Notes under the pieces: model-generated | The model's database searches: none | Told to the model about the DNA's origin: nothing | What the model saw: only the letters and a program-made list of their open reading frames with translations | Part shown: positions 33,753 to 42,741 of the stretch, piece by piece | Layout of the letters: the number at the start of each line of letters is the position of its first letter | Numbering within the stretch: the stretch's first letter is position 1 | Origin: Planctomycetaceae bacterium | Lineage (GTDB): Bacteria > Planctomycetota > Planctomycetia > Planctomycetales > Planctomycetaceae | NCBI GenBank assembly: GCA_029259815.1 | Contig: JAJDEJ010000343.1 | Span: 1 to 63,705 of the forward strand | Reading direction: 5' to 3' | Length of the DNA stretch: 63,705 bases | Position numbers and translations under genes: made by a program

Positions 33753-36398
33753 TTATAGACCTGTCGACTGCGAATGTCCGGCATCGGTGACTGTGGCCGG
33801 GTGTGCTGTCGCCGGTGCGACCTGAGCCCAAGAGGCGCCACGGGAATTCGTTGTCCGTCGCCACTCCCACGAGGTGCCGGGCGGCAGCTCAATTCTGTCG
33901 AACTGCCAATCACGATCGGCCCGCAGAGTCAGTTGGGTGCCCGTCTCGTAGGTGCTGACGGCACCAGGGGCCAGCGTGCGAGCTTTGCTCCAGCGGCTGT
34001 CTGGTCCACGAACGTGAAATGTGATCGCCTCTTCACTCGCGTTTCTGAGTGTCGTGGCAGCAGGCAGAAATCGAGCGGACAGACACATGCCGGTCCAGTC
34101 CATCCTGCGGAGCGTCAACTTCGTTTGTCCCACCGCCATGGTCGGGACGTCGACGACTTGTTGAGTTTGTGAGGCTGTCCAGCGTCGCCAGCCCTGCTCG
34201 AACAATCGCGCCAACTCCGACTCATCGACGGCTGGAGGCAACGTCGTGTCTGTCTCCGGCGGTTGAACGGTCGCTGACGTTTGGGTCTGTGTGCCCCAGG
34301 CAATGCTGAGTCCAGGGTCACCGTTTTCCGTTGGAGACAACGCAAGGGTGACCGGTTGTCGCACATGAACGGATGCGTCGAGAACATGTTGCGGGGGCGA
34401 CCGGGGAGTTGTCGCGTCTGTGGGTGTCGACGGAGCGGGGTTGACCGACAACGCGAGAGACATCCGAGGGACCTCGATCGATAGTCCTGTCTGCCCACTG
34501 GCATTAGGGATCGAGCCATCGCCCGGTTGCAAGTGAAGCGGGTCCTCCAGTCGCAATGCGGCCCACACTTCCGACTCTGTCATGAAGCGATCAAGTCCGG
34601 GGATTGCATGTGACAAAGTCGTCAGGTCCGTCAGCTCTTGAAACGGACGGCCAGGAATGTCGGACGCATAGATCTGTGCAGCTGAAGTCCCGGCAATCAG
34701 AGACGAGAGATGATCAATCACATCAACCGCCACGCCCGCTCGTAAGTCCGTCGTGCGGTCAATCTCGTATGCCGGTGGAGCAGAGGCTCGCACAGTCCCC
34801 ACCGGGGGAGTCCGAGTGTTTTCGAAGCCGGCGACTGTCACGCCTAGAGTGAGGGAGACACCAGCGGTGTCCGTTGAGATGGATTCCGGATGCACCTGCA
34901 GGTGGGGTTGATAGACCGGGAGCGGCCAGAGTGCGTGCACCATCTGTGCGAGTGGCTCGTAGCTCACTTCAGTTGCGAGCCGGTCCAGCAGGGAGGGGAC
35001 AGCAGACAAGAACTGCTCTTCAATCGTCTCCTTCCGCAAATACACGCCGCCCACAACAGCTGTTTCCACTTCCCTTTCATTCAACCAATCCCCTTGGAGA
35101 GTGATTGATTCAGGACTGCTGACGTACCAATTATTGTCCGGGATTTTGAACGACGATCGAAGTAGTTTGAATGAGAGTTGTTGATCCACAACCGCTGGTC
35201 GGACCTCAACGCGGAGCCAGACGGGCTCGCGATGTCCAATCACAATCTCAGCCGGTCCGGCCTGAAAGCCGACCTCTCCATCCGTCACCTCGATGTGGTC
35301 AATCCGCAGCGTGACGTTCCGCATCGCCAATTCCGTCCGCAGACGATCGGCTCCTCGTGGACGAAGGATCGCTTGAGCCAGCAGTGCTTCGAATGTCAGA
35401 CCCCCGAACCTGACATCGAATGTCCGGTCGTCCATTTCAAACTGATCGGTGACATCGGCCAATTCGCCTGTGAGGCCACCTCGCTCAGCAACCAGTGCCG
35501 GTATTCCGTGAGCGACTGTTTGCATCGCGTCCACACCCAGCCGAAGTGCCATCGCATTCTCCACGATCATCACGGGATCGAACGGTTGTGCGGTTGTCTC
35601 TGCGTCTTCGTGGGTACGATCCTCGGGCAACGTGAATGCGTCCAAGTCAGGGAGTTCGTGATCGGGCGACAGCATCCAATTAAGTACGACATCGCTGTCA
35701 TAGACACGTCGCCAGACATCGTGTCCCACGTCGTTGATCTCACTGTAAGCGATTCGCCCCCCTGCTTCCCGGACGGCGGTCGCCATCGTACGTCCCTCCG
35801 AGACGGGCACGAGATGGTCTTGTGTGCCATGAAACGCCCAGACATTGATGTTTGTCAGTTGCGAGGCAATCGCTGAATTCCCACCACCTGCGACAGGCAC
35901 GACAGCTGACCATTTCTCCGGATACGCAGCGGCAAGCCGCCATGAGCCATACCCTCCCATGGACCATCCCGTGAGGACGCGACGCGCGGGATCAGTTGGA
36001 TAGAGGGCTTCAACCTCGTCCAGAATGGCCATCGCTCGACATCCGTCTGGCGAGTTAGCTGACCACGTCTGCAGGATCGGGCCGCTGAGGCCCTCCGCCT
36101 GCGGGAAGACCACGAGTGCCGGAAAGGTTTCGGCTCGCAGTTTCACCAGTGGTCCGAGGCCCGCGTCGAGTTGTCGACGACCGTCGCTCCCGCGTTCGCC
36201 CGCACCGTGCAGAAAGAGGATGACAGGCCAACCACTCTCGGGCGGCTGACCATGCGGGACAAATACGACGTAACGGTGCTCACCGGTCTCGTCGCTGAAG
36301 GTGCGGTCAATGAAACCATGCAGTTCCGGCGGCGCATCGTCAGCGAGGACGGACATCGCCGACAAGACAATCAGCAGCACACCACACATCCGCCTCAC
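33753..36398 (-). CDS. Secreted alpha/beta hydrolase with large C-terminal extension
   Basis: 881 residues from GTG 36398 (AGGGG seven bases upstream); an ATG three codons later is the alternative. Signal peptide MRRMCGVLLIVLSAMSVLA. Residues 40-245 are a PHB-depolymerase/esterase-like hydrolase: LHGAGERGSDG oxyanion region, GWSMGG (S146), HGTQDHLVPV (D194) and GHDVW (H226), a complete Ser-Asp-His triad. The remaining 600+ residues are beta-rich and partly low complexity (Pro/Thr) with no known domain, containing VTLRIDHIEVTDGEVGFQ. Probably periplasmic or cell-surface. Confidence 0.8.
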   Translation of the reverse strand: MRRMCGVLLIVLSAMSVLADDAPPELHGFIDRTFSDETGEHRYVVFVPHGQPPESGWPVILFLHGAGERGSDGRRQLDAGLGPLVKLRAETFPALVVFPQAEGLSGPILQTWSANSPDGCRAMAILDEVEALYPTDPARRVLTGWSMGGYGSWRLAAAYPEKWSAVVPVAGGGNSAIASQLTNINVWAFHGTQDHLVPVSEGRTMATAVREAGGRIAYSEINDVGHDVWRRVYDSDVVLNWMLSPDHELPDLDAFTLPEDRTHEDAETTAQPFDPVMIVENAMALRLGVDAMQTVAHGIPALVAERGGLTGELADVTDQFEMDDRTFDVRFGGLTFEALLAQAILRPRGADRLRTELAMRNVTLRIDHIEVTDGEVGFQAGPAEIVIGHREPVWLRVEVRPAVVDQQLSFKLLRSSFKIPDNNWYVSSPESITLQGDWLNEREVETAVVGGVYLRKETIEEQFLSAVPSLLDRLATEVSYEPLAQMVHALWPLPVYQPHLQVHPESISTDTAGVSLTLGVTVAGFENTRTPPVGTVRASAPPAYEIDRTTDLRAGVAVDVIDHLSSLIAGTSAAQIYASDIPGRPFQELTDLTTLSHAIPGLDRFMTESEVWAALRLEDPLHLQPGDGSIPNASGQTGLSIEVPRMSLALSVNPAPSTPTDATTPRSPPQHVLDASVHVRQPVTLALSPTENGDPGLSIAWGTQTQTSATVQPPETDTTLPPAVDESELARLFEQGWRRWTASQTQQVVDVPTMAVGQTKLTLRRMDWTGMCLSARFLPAATTLRNASEEAITFHVRGPDSRWSKARTLAPGAVSTYETGTQLTLRADRDWQFDRIELPPGTSWEWRRTTNSRGASWAQVAPATAHPATVTDAGHSQSTGL

Positions 36399-36533
36399 GT
36401 GAGCCCCTCATGGTTACGGTTACCGCTTGCGGAATAGCTCGACCAAAGAGCATTCCGGGCCACGACTGGTCGTGCTAATCCGCAAGCGATGTTTGTTGAT
36501 TTCATCGATGCGACGACATCAACCGAGTATAGG

Positions 36534-37607
36534 TCACATCATCCCGCGGCGTCGAAGTTCCGCGACCACCCCCTGCACAATGCGGTTGACATCTTCAGAA
36601 TGTTGACCATTTGCAACATTCGCACTGGCGATTGATCGGACTGCATCGATTGTTCGCGGAATGGTGTCTGGAGAGCAGCCCCGGATCGGTTGATCGGCAA
36701 ACCCATGTGCCGACAGCAGGCATTGTAGCGTGTCTGACAATGTCGAGAGATCTGTTTGTTGTTCCGGTGAAAGGGGTTGCCGGCCATGCCCCATCGTGAA
36801 TCCCCGTAAGTCGGCTGCGGCCCTGAACCCGTCGGGGAACTCTGCCTGATACAGCATGGCATCAAACAAGGTGACAAGGTCGTATTGAATCTGTCGCGCG
36901 TCGTCCAACCGTCCACTCAGCGTGAGGTCATATAGCCGTCGCGTCAGTTCCGGCACGACACCGCTCGATGCGTTCGTGCCACCGTCACAACCCACCAGCA
37001 TGAGAGGCATCAACGCTGCGTCCCAGCCAGTGAGGAAACTGAAGTCCGGACGATTGGGACGGACGGCTGTGATCATGCGAATCATGTGCGGGATATCGCC
37101 CGACGAATCCTTGATGGCGATGATCCGCTCGAAGTCTTCGCTTAACCGCTGAACCGTGGGCACATCGATCGGGCTGGCAAACATGGGGATGTTGTACAGC
37201 GTGACGTCAACCGGTGTGTTGCGACCGATCTCCGCGAAGTAGGCATATACCGACGCGGGACTGAGCTTGTAGTAGAACGGAGCCACAATCGCGACCGCCC
37301 GCACGCCCAGGGATGCGTAATGCTCGCAGGCTTGCAGTGTCTCCTTGACGTTGGCTTCGGCTGCTCCCGCCAGGATCGGCACCCGCCCGCGAGTTTGATC
37401 AACCATGATCTCCACGATCCGCCGTCGCTCCTCGATGGTGAAGCGTGTGAACTCACCCGTGGAACCGTTGGGGTAAAGCCCATGCACGCCGCGTTCAATC
37501 AACCAGTCGACGTACCGCCGCAACTCGGGTTCGTTGATATCACCAGCGCTGGTGAGTGGCACGAGGTTAGGTGTGAAGATGCCGGAGAGGCGAGAGTTCG
37601 ATGTCAT
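36534..37607 (-). CDS. Dihydrodipicolinate synthase (DapA)-family aldolase
   Basis: 357 residues. TIM-barrel lyase: NGSTGEF (pyruvate-binding loop), catalytic Tyr138 (YNIP) and Schiff-base Lys166 (IAIKDSSGD). True DapA makes dihydrodipicolinate for lysine and peptidoglycan; N-acetylneuraminate lyase and keto-sugar aldolases share these residues, so the substrate is open. The C-terminal 55 residues ([21 protein letters not shown]) go beyond the normal 290-300 length. Divergent from the Nramp-like gene. Confidence 0.85.
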   Translation of the reverse strand: MTSNSRLSGIFTPNLVPLTSAGDINEPELRRYVDWLIERGVHGLYPNGSTGEFTRFTIEERRRIVEIMVDQTRGRVPILAGAAEANVKETLQACEHYASLGVRAVAIVAPFYYKLSPASVYAYFAEIGRNTPVDVTLYNIPMFASPIDVPTVQRLSEDFERIIAIKDSSGDIPHMIRMITAVRPNRPDFSFLTGWDAALMPLMLVGCDGGTNASSGVVPELTRRLYDLTLSGRLDDARQIQYDLVTLFDAMLYQAEFPDGFRAAADLRGFTMGHGRQPLSPEQQTDLSTLSDTLQCLLSAHGFADQPIRGCSPDTIPRTIDAVRSIASANVANGQHSEDVNRIVQGVVAELRRRGMM

Positions 37608-37771
37608 GAGGGACCGGTCAAATTGGCTGAGAGTATGGTGTCACGCCCTCATGCTAGACGACGACATGCAGCCTCGCCAACGACAGATTCCTTGCGTCGC
37701 ACTCAAGACCGCAGTAGCCTGCATGGCTCGCCCCCCGATGGCCACTTGATTCTGCACGCATAGGCTCGACG

Positions 37772-39484
37772 ATGTCTGACGCTCCGAACCACGATTCTGT
37801 TCAAGTGGAACCGACTGCACAGGTCGAGCGTGATCGGCAGATGATCAATGAGGCGAGGCAGCAGGGGACGGGGTCGCTCTTCCTGGCGTTTACTAAGCTA
37901 TCTGGGCCGGGATGGTTGCAGTCGGCCATTACGCTCGGAGGCGGGTCGCTGGCGGGGAGCCTGTATCTCGGCGTGCTGGCCGGATACGGGGCAATGTGGT
38001 GGCAGCCGCTGGCCATGATCTTGGGCGTGATCATGCTTTCAGCGATTGGTTACGTCACCCTCTCGACAGGGGAACGGCCATTTGATGCGATCAACAAACA
38101 TATTAACCCGGTCCTCGGCTGGAGTTGGGCGATCGCGACCTTGATGGCGAACCTGGTGTGGTGTATGCCTCAGTATGGTTTGGGAACCGCTGCCCTGCGC
38201 AAGAACCTCATGCCGGAGACTCTGGGTGATGCGAACCAATGGGTGGCCATCGGGCTGCTGTTCGTCGTGACCGGGATCGTGATTGTGTTCTACGACGCAG
38301 GCGGTTGGGCGGTTAAAGTTTTCGATCTCATCCTCAAGGCCATGGTCGGGATCGTCGTGATCAGTTTTTTCGCGGTCGTCGTGCGGATGAGTCTTGCGGG
38401 CGATCTTGACTGGGGGCAGATCCTGACGGGGTTCATTCCCAATTTCTCGACGCTGCAACGACCGTCAGCCGCGTTTGCTGATGTGCTCGCAAACACCGGT
38501 GAGTTCCGCAGCTATTGGGAGAATGTGATCGTGTCAGAGCAGCGTGATGCCATGATTGCCTCTGCGGCCACGGCTGTCGGCATCAACATGACGTTTCTGC
38601 TGCCGTATTCGATGCTGCGAAAAGGCTGGGATCGCGACTTTCGTGGTCTGGCGATCTTCGACCTTTCCACCGGTTTGTTCATCCCGTATCTACTGGCGAC
38701 AAGTTGTGTCGTGATCGCATCCGCGACAGCATTCCACGCCCAGGAAGCTCCGGGTCTCGTCGCAGAGTTTGAGTCAGAGATGGCGGCTTCTGCGAAGCTC
38801 CAGGGAGGGTATGTCAAGCTGCTCGACAGTCGGTTGGCGGAGGAGCATGGCGAAGCTTGGCAGTCGATGGATGACACACAGCAGTCCGATCTGCGTGCCA
38901 GCTTGCCTGACGGTGATCGTCGCATTGCGGCGATGATCATTCGGCGTGACACAGACGATTTCGCAGCAGCGCTGAGCCGCCTTTCTGACGAGACGACTGC
39001 CCAGAAGGTGTTCGGAATCGGTGTCCTCGGCATGGCGGTGTCAACAATCATCATCCTGATGCTGATCAACGGTTTCGTGCTGACCGAGATCCTGGGAAAG
39101 CCGGGTCACAAGGGACTGCATTTGCTTGGCTGTTTCCTGGCGTCGATCTGCGGAGCCGTCGGTTCAGCGACCCTGTGGACAGGCGATGCCAAGGCCTATT
39201 TAGCGGTCCCAACTTCATTGTTCGGGATGGTCCTGCTGCCCATCGCCTACATCACCTTTCTGTTGATGATGAACTCCAGGAGCCTGCTGGGCGAGAACAA
39301 GCCGACCGGCATGCGGATGCTGCAATGGAACGGTTTCATGATCCTCGCCACCGCCTTCGCGACGTTTTGTTGCCTGTGGAGCATCAACAACAGCAGCAAC
39401 CGAGTACTCGGCTTTTCAGCACTGGCCGTTCTTGCAGTGTTGACCATCATTGTGCACTTCGCGTCCTCAAAGAAACCGTCTTGA
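37772..39484 (+). CDS. Nramp-like transporter with a soluble insertion, DPGN motif absent
   Basis: 570 residues with about 11-12 membrane helices. The order of helices and GWLQSAITLGGGSLAGSLYLG correspond to Nramp TM1 but lack the metal-coordinating D-P-G-N; TM6 reads NMTFLLPYSML in place of the usual M-P-H region. So it belongs to the wider Nramp/APC group but probably does not carry Mn2+/Fe2+ in the classical way; Mg2+ or another substrate is possible. About 85 helical, charged residues (about 322-408, EFESEMAASAKL to DDFAAALSRLSDE) are inserted between helices. N-terminal 40 residues are hydrophilic. Confidence 0.8.
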   Translation: MSDAPNHDSVQVEPTAQVERDRQMINEARQQGTGSLFLAFTKLSGPGWLQSAITLGGGSLAGSLYLGVLAGYGAMWWQPLAMILGVIMLSAIGYVTLSTGERPFDAINKHINPVLGWSWAIATLMANLVWCMPQYGLGTAALRKNLMPETLGDANQWVAIGLLFVVTGIVIVFYDAGGWAVKVFDLILKAMVGIVVISFFAVVVRMSLAGDLDWGQILTGFIPNFSTLQRPSAAFADVLANTGEFRSYWENVIVSEQRDAMIASAATAVGINMTFLLPYSMLRKGWDRDFRGLAIFDLSTGLFIPYLLATSCVVIASATAFHAQEAPGLVAEFESEMAASAKLQGGYVKLLDSRLAEEHGEAWQSMDDTQQSDLRASLPDGDRRIAAMIIRRDTDDFAAALSRLSDETTAQKVFGIGVLGMAVSTIIILMLINGFVLTEILGKPGHKGLHLLGCFLASICGAVGSATLWTGDAKAYLAVPTSLFGMVLLPIAYITFLLMMNSRSLLGENKPTGMRMLQWNGFMILATAFATFCCLWSINNSSNRVLGFSALAVLAVLTIIVHFASSKKPS

Positions 39485-39554
39485 ACTGACCAATTGGCCC
39501 GTGTGTTTAGTCAGGGTGAGTGGATTGTCAGCTTAGTTTTTGTGGGTTGCCAAA

Positions 39555-39700
39555 CTAGTGGAGCGTCACTGCTAAGAATTCGGGTTGGGTGGCAGGGTCA
39601 GACCAACGGGATGGCCCTGACATTCCGCGTCCAAACACCGGGGCCATCCGCTGCGCTCCTGACCCCGCCACCCGAAAATCAAGCTGTGACGCACCACTAG
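39555..39700. mobile_element. MITE-like nested palindrome
   Basis: Outer arms CTAGTGGAGCGTCACTGCT (39555-39573) and 39682-39700 pair at 17 of 19 positions. Inside, arm 39587-39619 (starting GGGTGGCAGGGTCAG) pairs with 39639-39673, with the two arms bearing alternative middles (GACCAACGGGATG against GGAGCGCAGCGGATG). No transposase. Related arms recur at 42621-42709 and the core of 53580-53622. Such nesting suggests a non-autonomous mobile element or a hairpin repeat moved by a distant enzyme. Confidence 0.65.
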
Positions 39701-39761
39701 CCGCGCCCGTCAGGAAGCGGGTTGGGATTCTACATTGATCCGCTTCCTGACGGGCGCGGCT
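39699..39761. repeat. 22-bp perfect inverted repeat
   Basis: AGCCGCGCCCGTCAGGAAGC... (39699-39720) is exactly complemented by 39740-39761, with a 19-base loop; one more outer base pair set extends it to about 26 with a mismatch. It abuts and shares two bases with the MITE-like element. A strong hairpin downstream of the Nramp-like gene that could terminate it, but the sequence is dispersed-repeat-like. Confidence 0.75.
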
Positions 39762-40037
39762 GGTGCACGAACTCACAATTCCACGACTGACAGACCACTG
39801 GGCTGGTTTGTAATTCATGGTGCCCAGCTTTTTTCAGCCATTCCTGCCGATTGCGACTTGAGCGAAAATGCTCGTCTTGACCGAACCGGCTGGATGTGCA
39901 GAATACCGCTCCCGGTCATGGAACGACCGGGACAGTTCCACAATCAACCTCTCAAGTCCGTTCGGGCACATCCCGCAGGCCAACGATGCAGACGCATCAC
40001 CGGCCGACGAACCGGCAAGCAAAGGAGTGCGAAGGCC

Positions 40038-40655
40038 GTGAAAAAAATCATCGTAGTTGCAATGGCTGTCGCCATGTTGGCGAGTCTGTTCGTCGTCTCT
40101 GAGACCATTCAAGGCCAGGATGCCGGAGCCAAGGCGGGTCCCCATCAAGTCGGTCTGATCGATATGGCTCAGGTCTTCAAGGATTACGAGAAGTTCAAAG
40201 CTTTGCGTGAATCGTTGCAGGCGGAGATTGAGCAGAGTGAAGCTCAAGCCAAGTCGAAGGTTGAGCAAATGCAGCAGCTTCAACAACAGGCGACCAGTGG
40301 TCAGCTCAAGCAGGACAGCCCGGAGTACCAGCAGATCGAGAAGCAACTCCTCACCATGAAGGGCGAACTCGAGAGCTTCCGTCAGGTTCAGCAGCGTGAT
40401 TTCCTCCGCAAGGAATCGGAGATTTACAAGCAGGTCTACATGGAAGTCCAGGACGCTGTGAACAAGTACGCTCACTACTCCAAGCTCACGCTCATCATGC
40501 GATTTAATCGCAACAAGGTTGAAGAAGCGGCCAATCCGCAGGAAGTCATCCAGAGTATGAACCGTCAGGTGGTCTTCCATCGTGCCGAAGATGACATCAC
40601 GGATTCGGTTCTGGGTTATTTGAACCGCGAGTACAACAAGCAAGCCAGCCGTTGA
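40038..40655 (+). CDS. skp: OmpH/Skp-family periplasmic chaperone
   Basis: 205 residues from GTG 40038 (VKKIIVVAMAVAMLASLFVV signal peptide); AAAGGAG lies 11 bases upstream. Mature start VGLIDMAQVFKDYEKFKALRE is the Skp N-terminal strand-helix, followed by a long coiled coil (EQSEAQAKSKVEQMQQLQQQ, EKQLLTMKGELESFRQVQQ), then YKQVYMEVQDAVNKYAHYSKLTLIM. Skp trimers hold unfolded outer-membrane proteins. Placement just before lpxC-lpxA is a conserved envelope cluster in many bacteria. Confidence 0.88.
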   Translation: MKKIIVVAMAVAMLASLFVVSETIQGQDAGAKAGPHQVGLIDMAQVFKDYEKFKALRESLQAEIEQSEAQAKSKVEQMQQLQQQATSGQLKQDSPEYQQIEKQLLTMKGELESFRQVQQRDFLRKESEIYKQVYMEVQDAVNKYAHYSKLTLIMRFNRNKVEEAANPQEVIQSMNRQVVFHRAEDDITDSVLGYLNREYNKQASR

Positions 40656-40678
40656 CCGAAGCATTCGACCAAAAATGA

Positions 40679-40709
40679 CGCACGGGCAGATCTCAAATCT
40701 GCCCGTGCG
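40679..40709 (+). terminator. Hairpin after skp
   Basis: CGCACGGGCAGA (40679-40690) pairs perfectly with TCTGCCCGTGCG (40698-40709) around a 7-base loop, 24 bases after the skp stop. No T-run follows, so it may be a weak terminator or processing hairpin rather than a full stop before lpxC. Confidence 0.6.
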
Positions 40710-40713
40710 TTCA

Positions 40714-40783
40714 GTTGATAAGTTGACTGGATGATCAGTTCACTAGTCAGCGAATCAACAAATCATCTAATCAACTCGTCAAC
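40714..40783. repeat. ATCAACTC-type palindrome ahead of lpxC
   Basis: Arms 40714-40740 and 40757-40783 pair at 21 of 27 positions. The element ends one base before the lpxC start codon, where a ribosome-binding site would normally be; ATCATCTAATCAACTCGTCA has none. Same family as 31879-31978. Confidence 0.6.
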
Positions 40784-40784
40784 C

Positions 40785-41708
40785 ATGCGACAACAGCGGA
40801 CCATTGCTCGTGAAGCGACCGTGACAGGCATCGGCCTGTTCCACGGAGCCGAGGTCACATTGCGGTTCTTACCTGCGGCTGAGGACCACGGCATCGCCTT
40901 CCAACGGACGGACGTCGCCGGGGGGGGAGTGATCCCCGCGCTCATCGACTACGCCGTCAAACAGCCTCGGCGGACAGCGATTGCCCACCAGGGTGTGATG
41001 GTCGAGACCATCGAGCATGTGATGGCCGCACTTGCTGGGTTGCAGATCGACAACTGCCTCGTGCAACTCGATGCCCCCGAACCCCCGACAGGGGATGGCT
41101 CCGCTCAGTTGTTTGCTGATGCCATCATGGAAGCCGGTATCACTGAACAGACAGCCCTGCGTCCTTGTCTGACGGTCATCAACAAGGCGATGGTGTTTTC
41201 ACTCGACCGGTCGGAAGACATTCAGGCAGTTCCGTCGAACAGCGGTCAATACACACTGACCTATGACCTCGACTACGGTCACCCGCACATCCCGTCGCAG
41301 ACTGCGACCGTTGACGTCACGCCTCAGTCGTTCCTCGATGCAATCTCCTTTGCTCGCACGTTTGTGCTGGAAGAAGAGGTCAACGCCTTGCAGGCTCAGG
41401 GATTCGGGCTCCGGATGACGGCTCAGAACCTGCTGGTGTTCGGACCGAACGGTCCAGTGGAGAACGCCATGCACACGCCCGACGAATGTGCTCGACATAA
41501 AGTGCTGGACTGTCTGGGTGATCTGGCGCTCATCGGCTGCGATATTCGGGGTGACATCCATGCACGTCGCAGCGGGCATCGCCACAATCGCGAACTCGTC
41601 CGTGACCTGCTGCTGACCCACCAACACATGAGATCTGTGATTCAACAACACAACCGCGCTCTTGAAATGCACGCGGCCCATGACGTGCCGCGGCGTATGG
41701 TTTCCTGA
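40785..41708 (+). CDS. lpxC: UDP-3-O-acyl-N-acetylglucosamine deacetylase
   Basis: 307 residues from ATG 40785. Committed step of lipid A synthesis. Zinc and catalytic residues are visible: TIEHVMAAL (H78), RHKVLDCLGDL (H238, D242) and SGHRHN (H265 or H267), with LDAPEPPTGDGSAQLF the substrate loop. Other LpxC features: GIGLFHGAEVTLRFLPA start and ISFARTF. Length is normal. No Shine-Dalgarno is seen because a palindromic repeat abuts the start. Confidence 0.95.
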   Translation: MRQQRTIAREATVTGIGLFHGAEVTLRFLPAAEDHGIAFQRTDVAGGGVIPALIDYAVKQPRRTAIAHQGVMVETIEHVMAALAGLQIDNCLVQLDAPEPPTGDGSAQLFADAIMEAGITEQTALRPCLTVINKAMVFSLDRSEDIQAVPSNSGQYTLTYDLDYGHPHIPSQTATVDVTPQSFLDAISFARTFVLEEEVNALQAQGFGLRMTAQNLLVFGPNGPVENAMHTPDECARHKVLDCLGDLALIGCDIRGDIHARRSGHRHNRELVRDLLLTHQHMRSVIQQHNRALEMHAAHDVPRRMVS

Positions 41709-41747
41709 CTTTGATCGACCCACACCTCTTGCAACAAGGACGTTGCC

Positions 41748-42593
41748 ATGACGGCCCGCATTTCTCCCCTGTCAGACATCTCATCGGGGGCTCGCATTGG
41801 TGACGATGTGACGATTGGCCCGTTCTGTGTCATCGGGCCCGAAGTCACCCTGGGTGACGGCTGTGTGCTTGATAGTCACGTCAGCATCACCGGCAGAACG
41901 ACCGTTGGTCACAACAACCGCTTCTGGCCCGGCTGTGTGATCGGTGCTGAGCCTCAGGACAAGTCGTATCACGATGGCGACACCACAGTCGAAATCGGCA
42001 ATGACAATCAGTTCCGCGAAGGCGTGACAGTCAATCGTGGTGCGGACAAGGAAGACGGCTGCACACGGATCGACAACCGCAACTTGCTGATGGCCAACGC
42101 TCACGTCGCTCACAACTGTCACATCTTCGACGATGCGATGCTCGTCAACGGTGTGCTTCTGGGCGGGCACGTGCATATTCACGACAAAGCCATCATTTCC
42201 GGCAACACGGTCGTCCATCACTTCACGACGATCGGCACCCTCGGATTCGTCAGCGGGGGCTGCCGCGTCGTCCGAGACGTTCCTCCCTACATGCTCGGTG
42301 CAGGGAACGACCATCCCCAGATTCGCACGATTAACATCATCGGGATGCGGCGGGCGGGAATCTCCGAATCGACGATCAAACTCATTCGGACTGCCTTCCG
42401 TTTGATGTATCGAGAGCACAAGACACTCAAGGAACTTCAGGATTACTTCCACAATGAACTCGATGGCGTGCTGCCAATAGAACTGATGGGGCTGCTGAAC
42501 TTCCTCGAAATTCAGAACGGCGGCAAGATGGGTCGTGGTCGTGAAGCAGTCCGCACGGCACCCACGACAGAGGTCAAAACCGACGCCGCCTGA
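41748..42593 (+). CDS. lpxA: UDP-N-acetylglucosamine acyltransferase
   Basis: 281 residues. Left-handed beta-helix of hexapeptide repeats (ARIGDDVTIGPFCVIGPEV, VSITGRTTVGHNN), catalytic His122 in ANAHVAHNC, and the LpxA C-terminal helices (ESTIKLIRTAFRLMYREHKTL). Transfers a 3-hydroxyacyl chain to UDP-GlcNAc (or its 3-amino analogue). The segment VNRGADKEDGCTRIDNRNLLM is typical. 39 bases after lpxC, so one operon. Confidence 0.95.
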   Translation: MTARISPLSDISSGARIGDDVTIGPFCVIGPEVTLGDGCVLDSHVSITGRTTVGHNNRFWPGCVIGAEPQDKSYHDGDTTVEIGNDNQFREGVTVNRGADKEDGCTRIDNRNLLMANAHVAHNCHIFDDAMLVNGVLLGGHVHIHDKAIISGNTVVHHFTTIGTLGFVSGGCRVVRDVPPYMLGAGNDHPQIRTINIIGMRRAGISESTIKLIRTAFRLMYREHKTLKELQDYFHNELDGVLPIELMGLLNFLEIQNGGKMGRGREAVRTAPTTEVKTDAA

Positions 42594-42620
42594 AAGCCAT
42601 TTCAAAACCGCTCTTCGTGA

Positions 42621-42709
42621 GGGTGGCAGGGTCAGGAGCGTAGCGGATGGCCCTGCAATCGCCGGACCGGGCCGGTGGCAGTGACATCCCGTTGGTCAGA
42701 CCCGGCCAC
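42621..42709. repeat. Second copy of the GGGTGGCAGGGTCAG palindrome
   Basis: Left arm 42621-42655 carries the GGAGCG-TAGCGGATG middle, right arm 42685-42709 the CATCCCGTTGGTC middle, as in the element at 39587-39673 but with the two versions exchanged between arms. It fills the gap between lpxA and the next gene. Confidence 0.6.
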
Positions 42710-42741
42710 TCGACGATCAAAAAATCACATTGGGGGGGACA

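Larger units (their letters stand above)
39485..40037. other. Gap of 553 bases made largely of palindromic elements
   Basis: Contains the nested palindromes described at 39555-39700 and 39699-39761. Nothing gene-like is seen. The last 150 bases, ending AAAGGAGTGCGAAGGCC, lead to skp and should hold its promoter. Confidence 0.6.
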
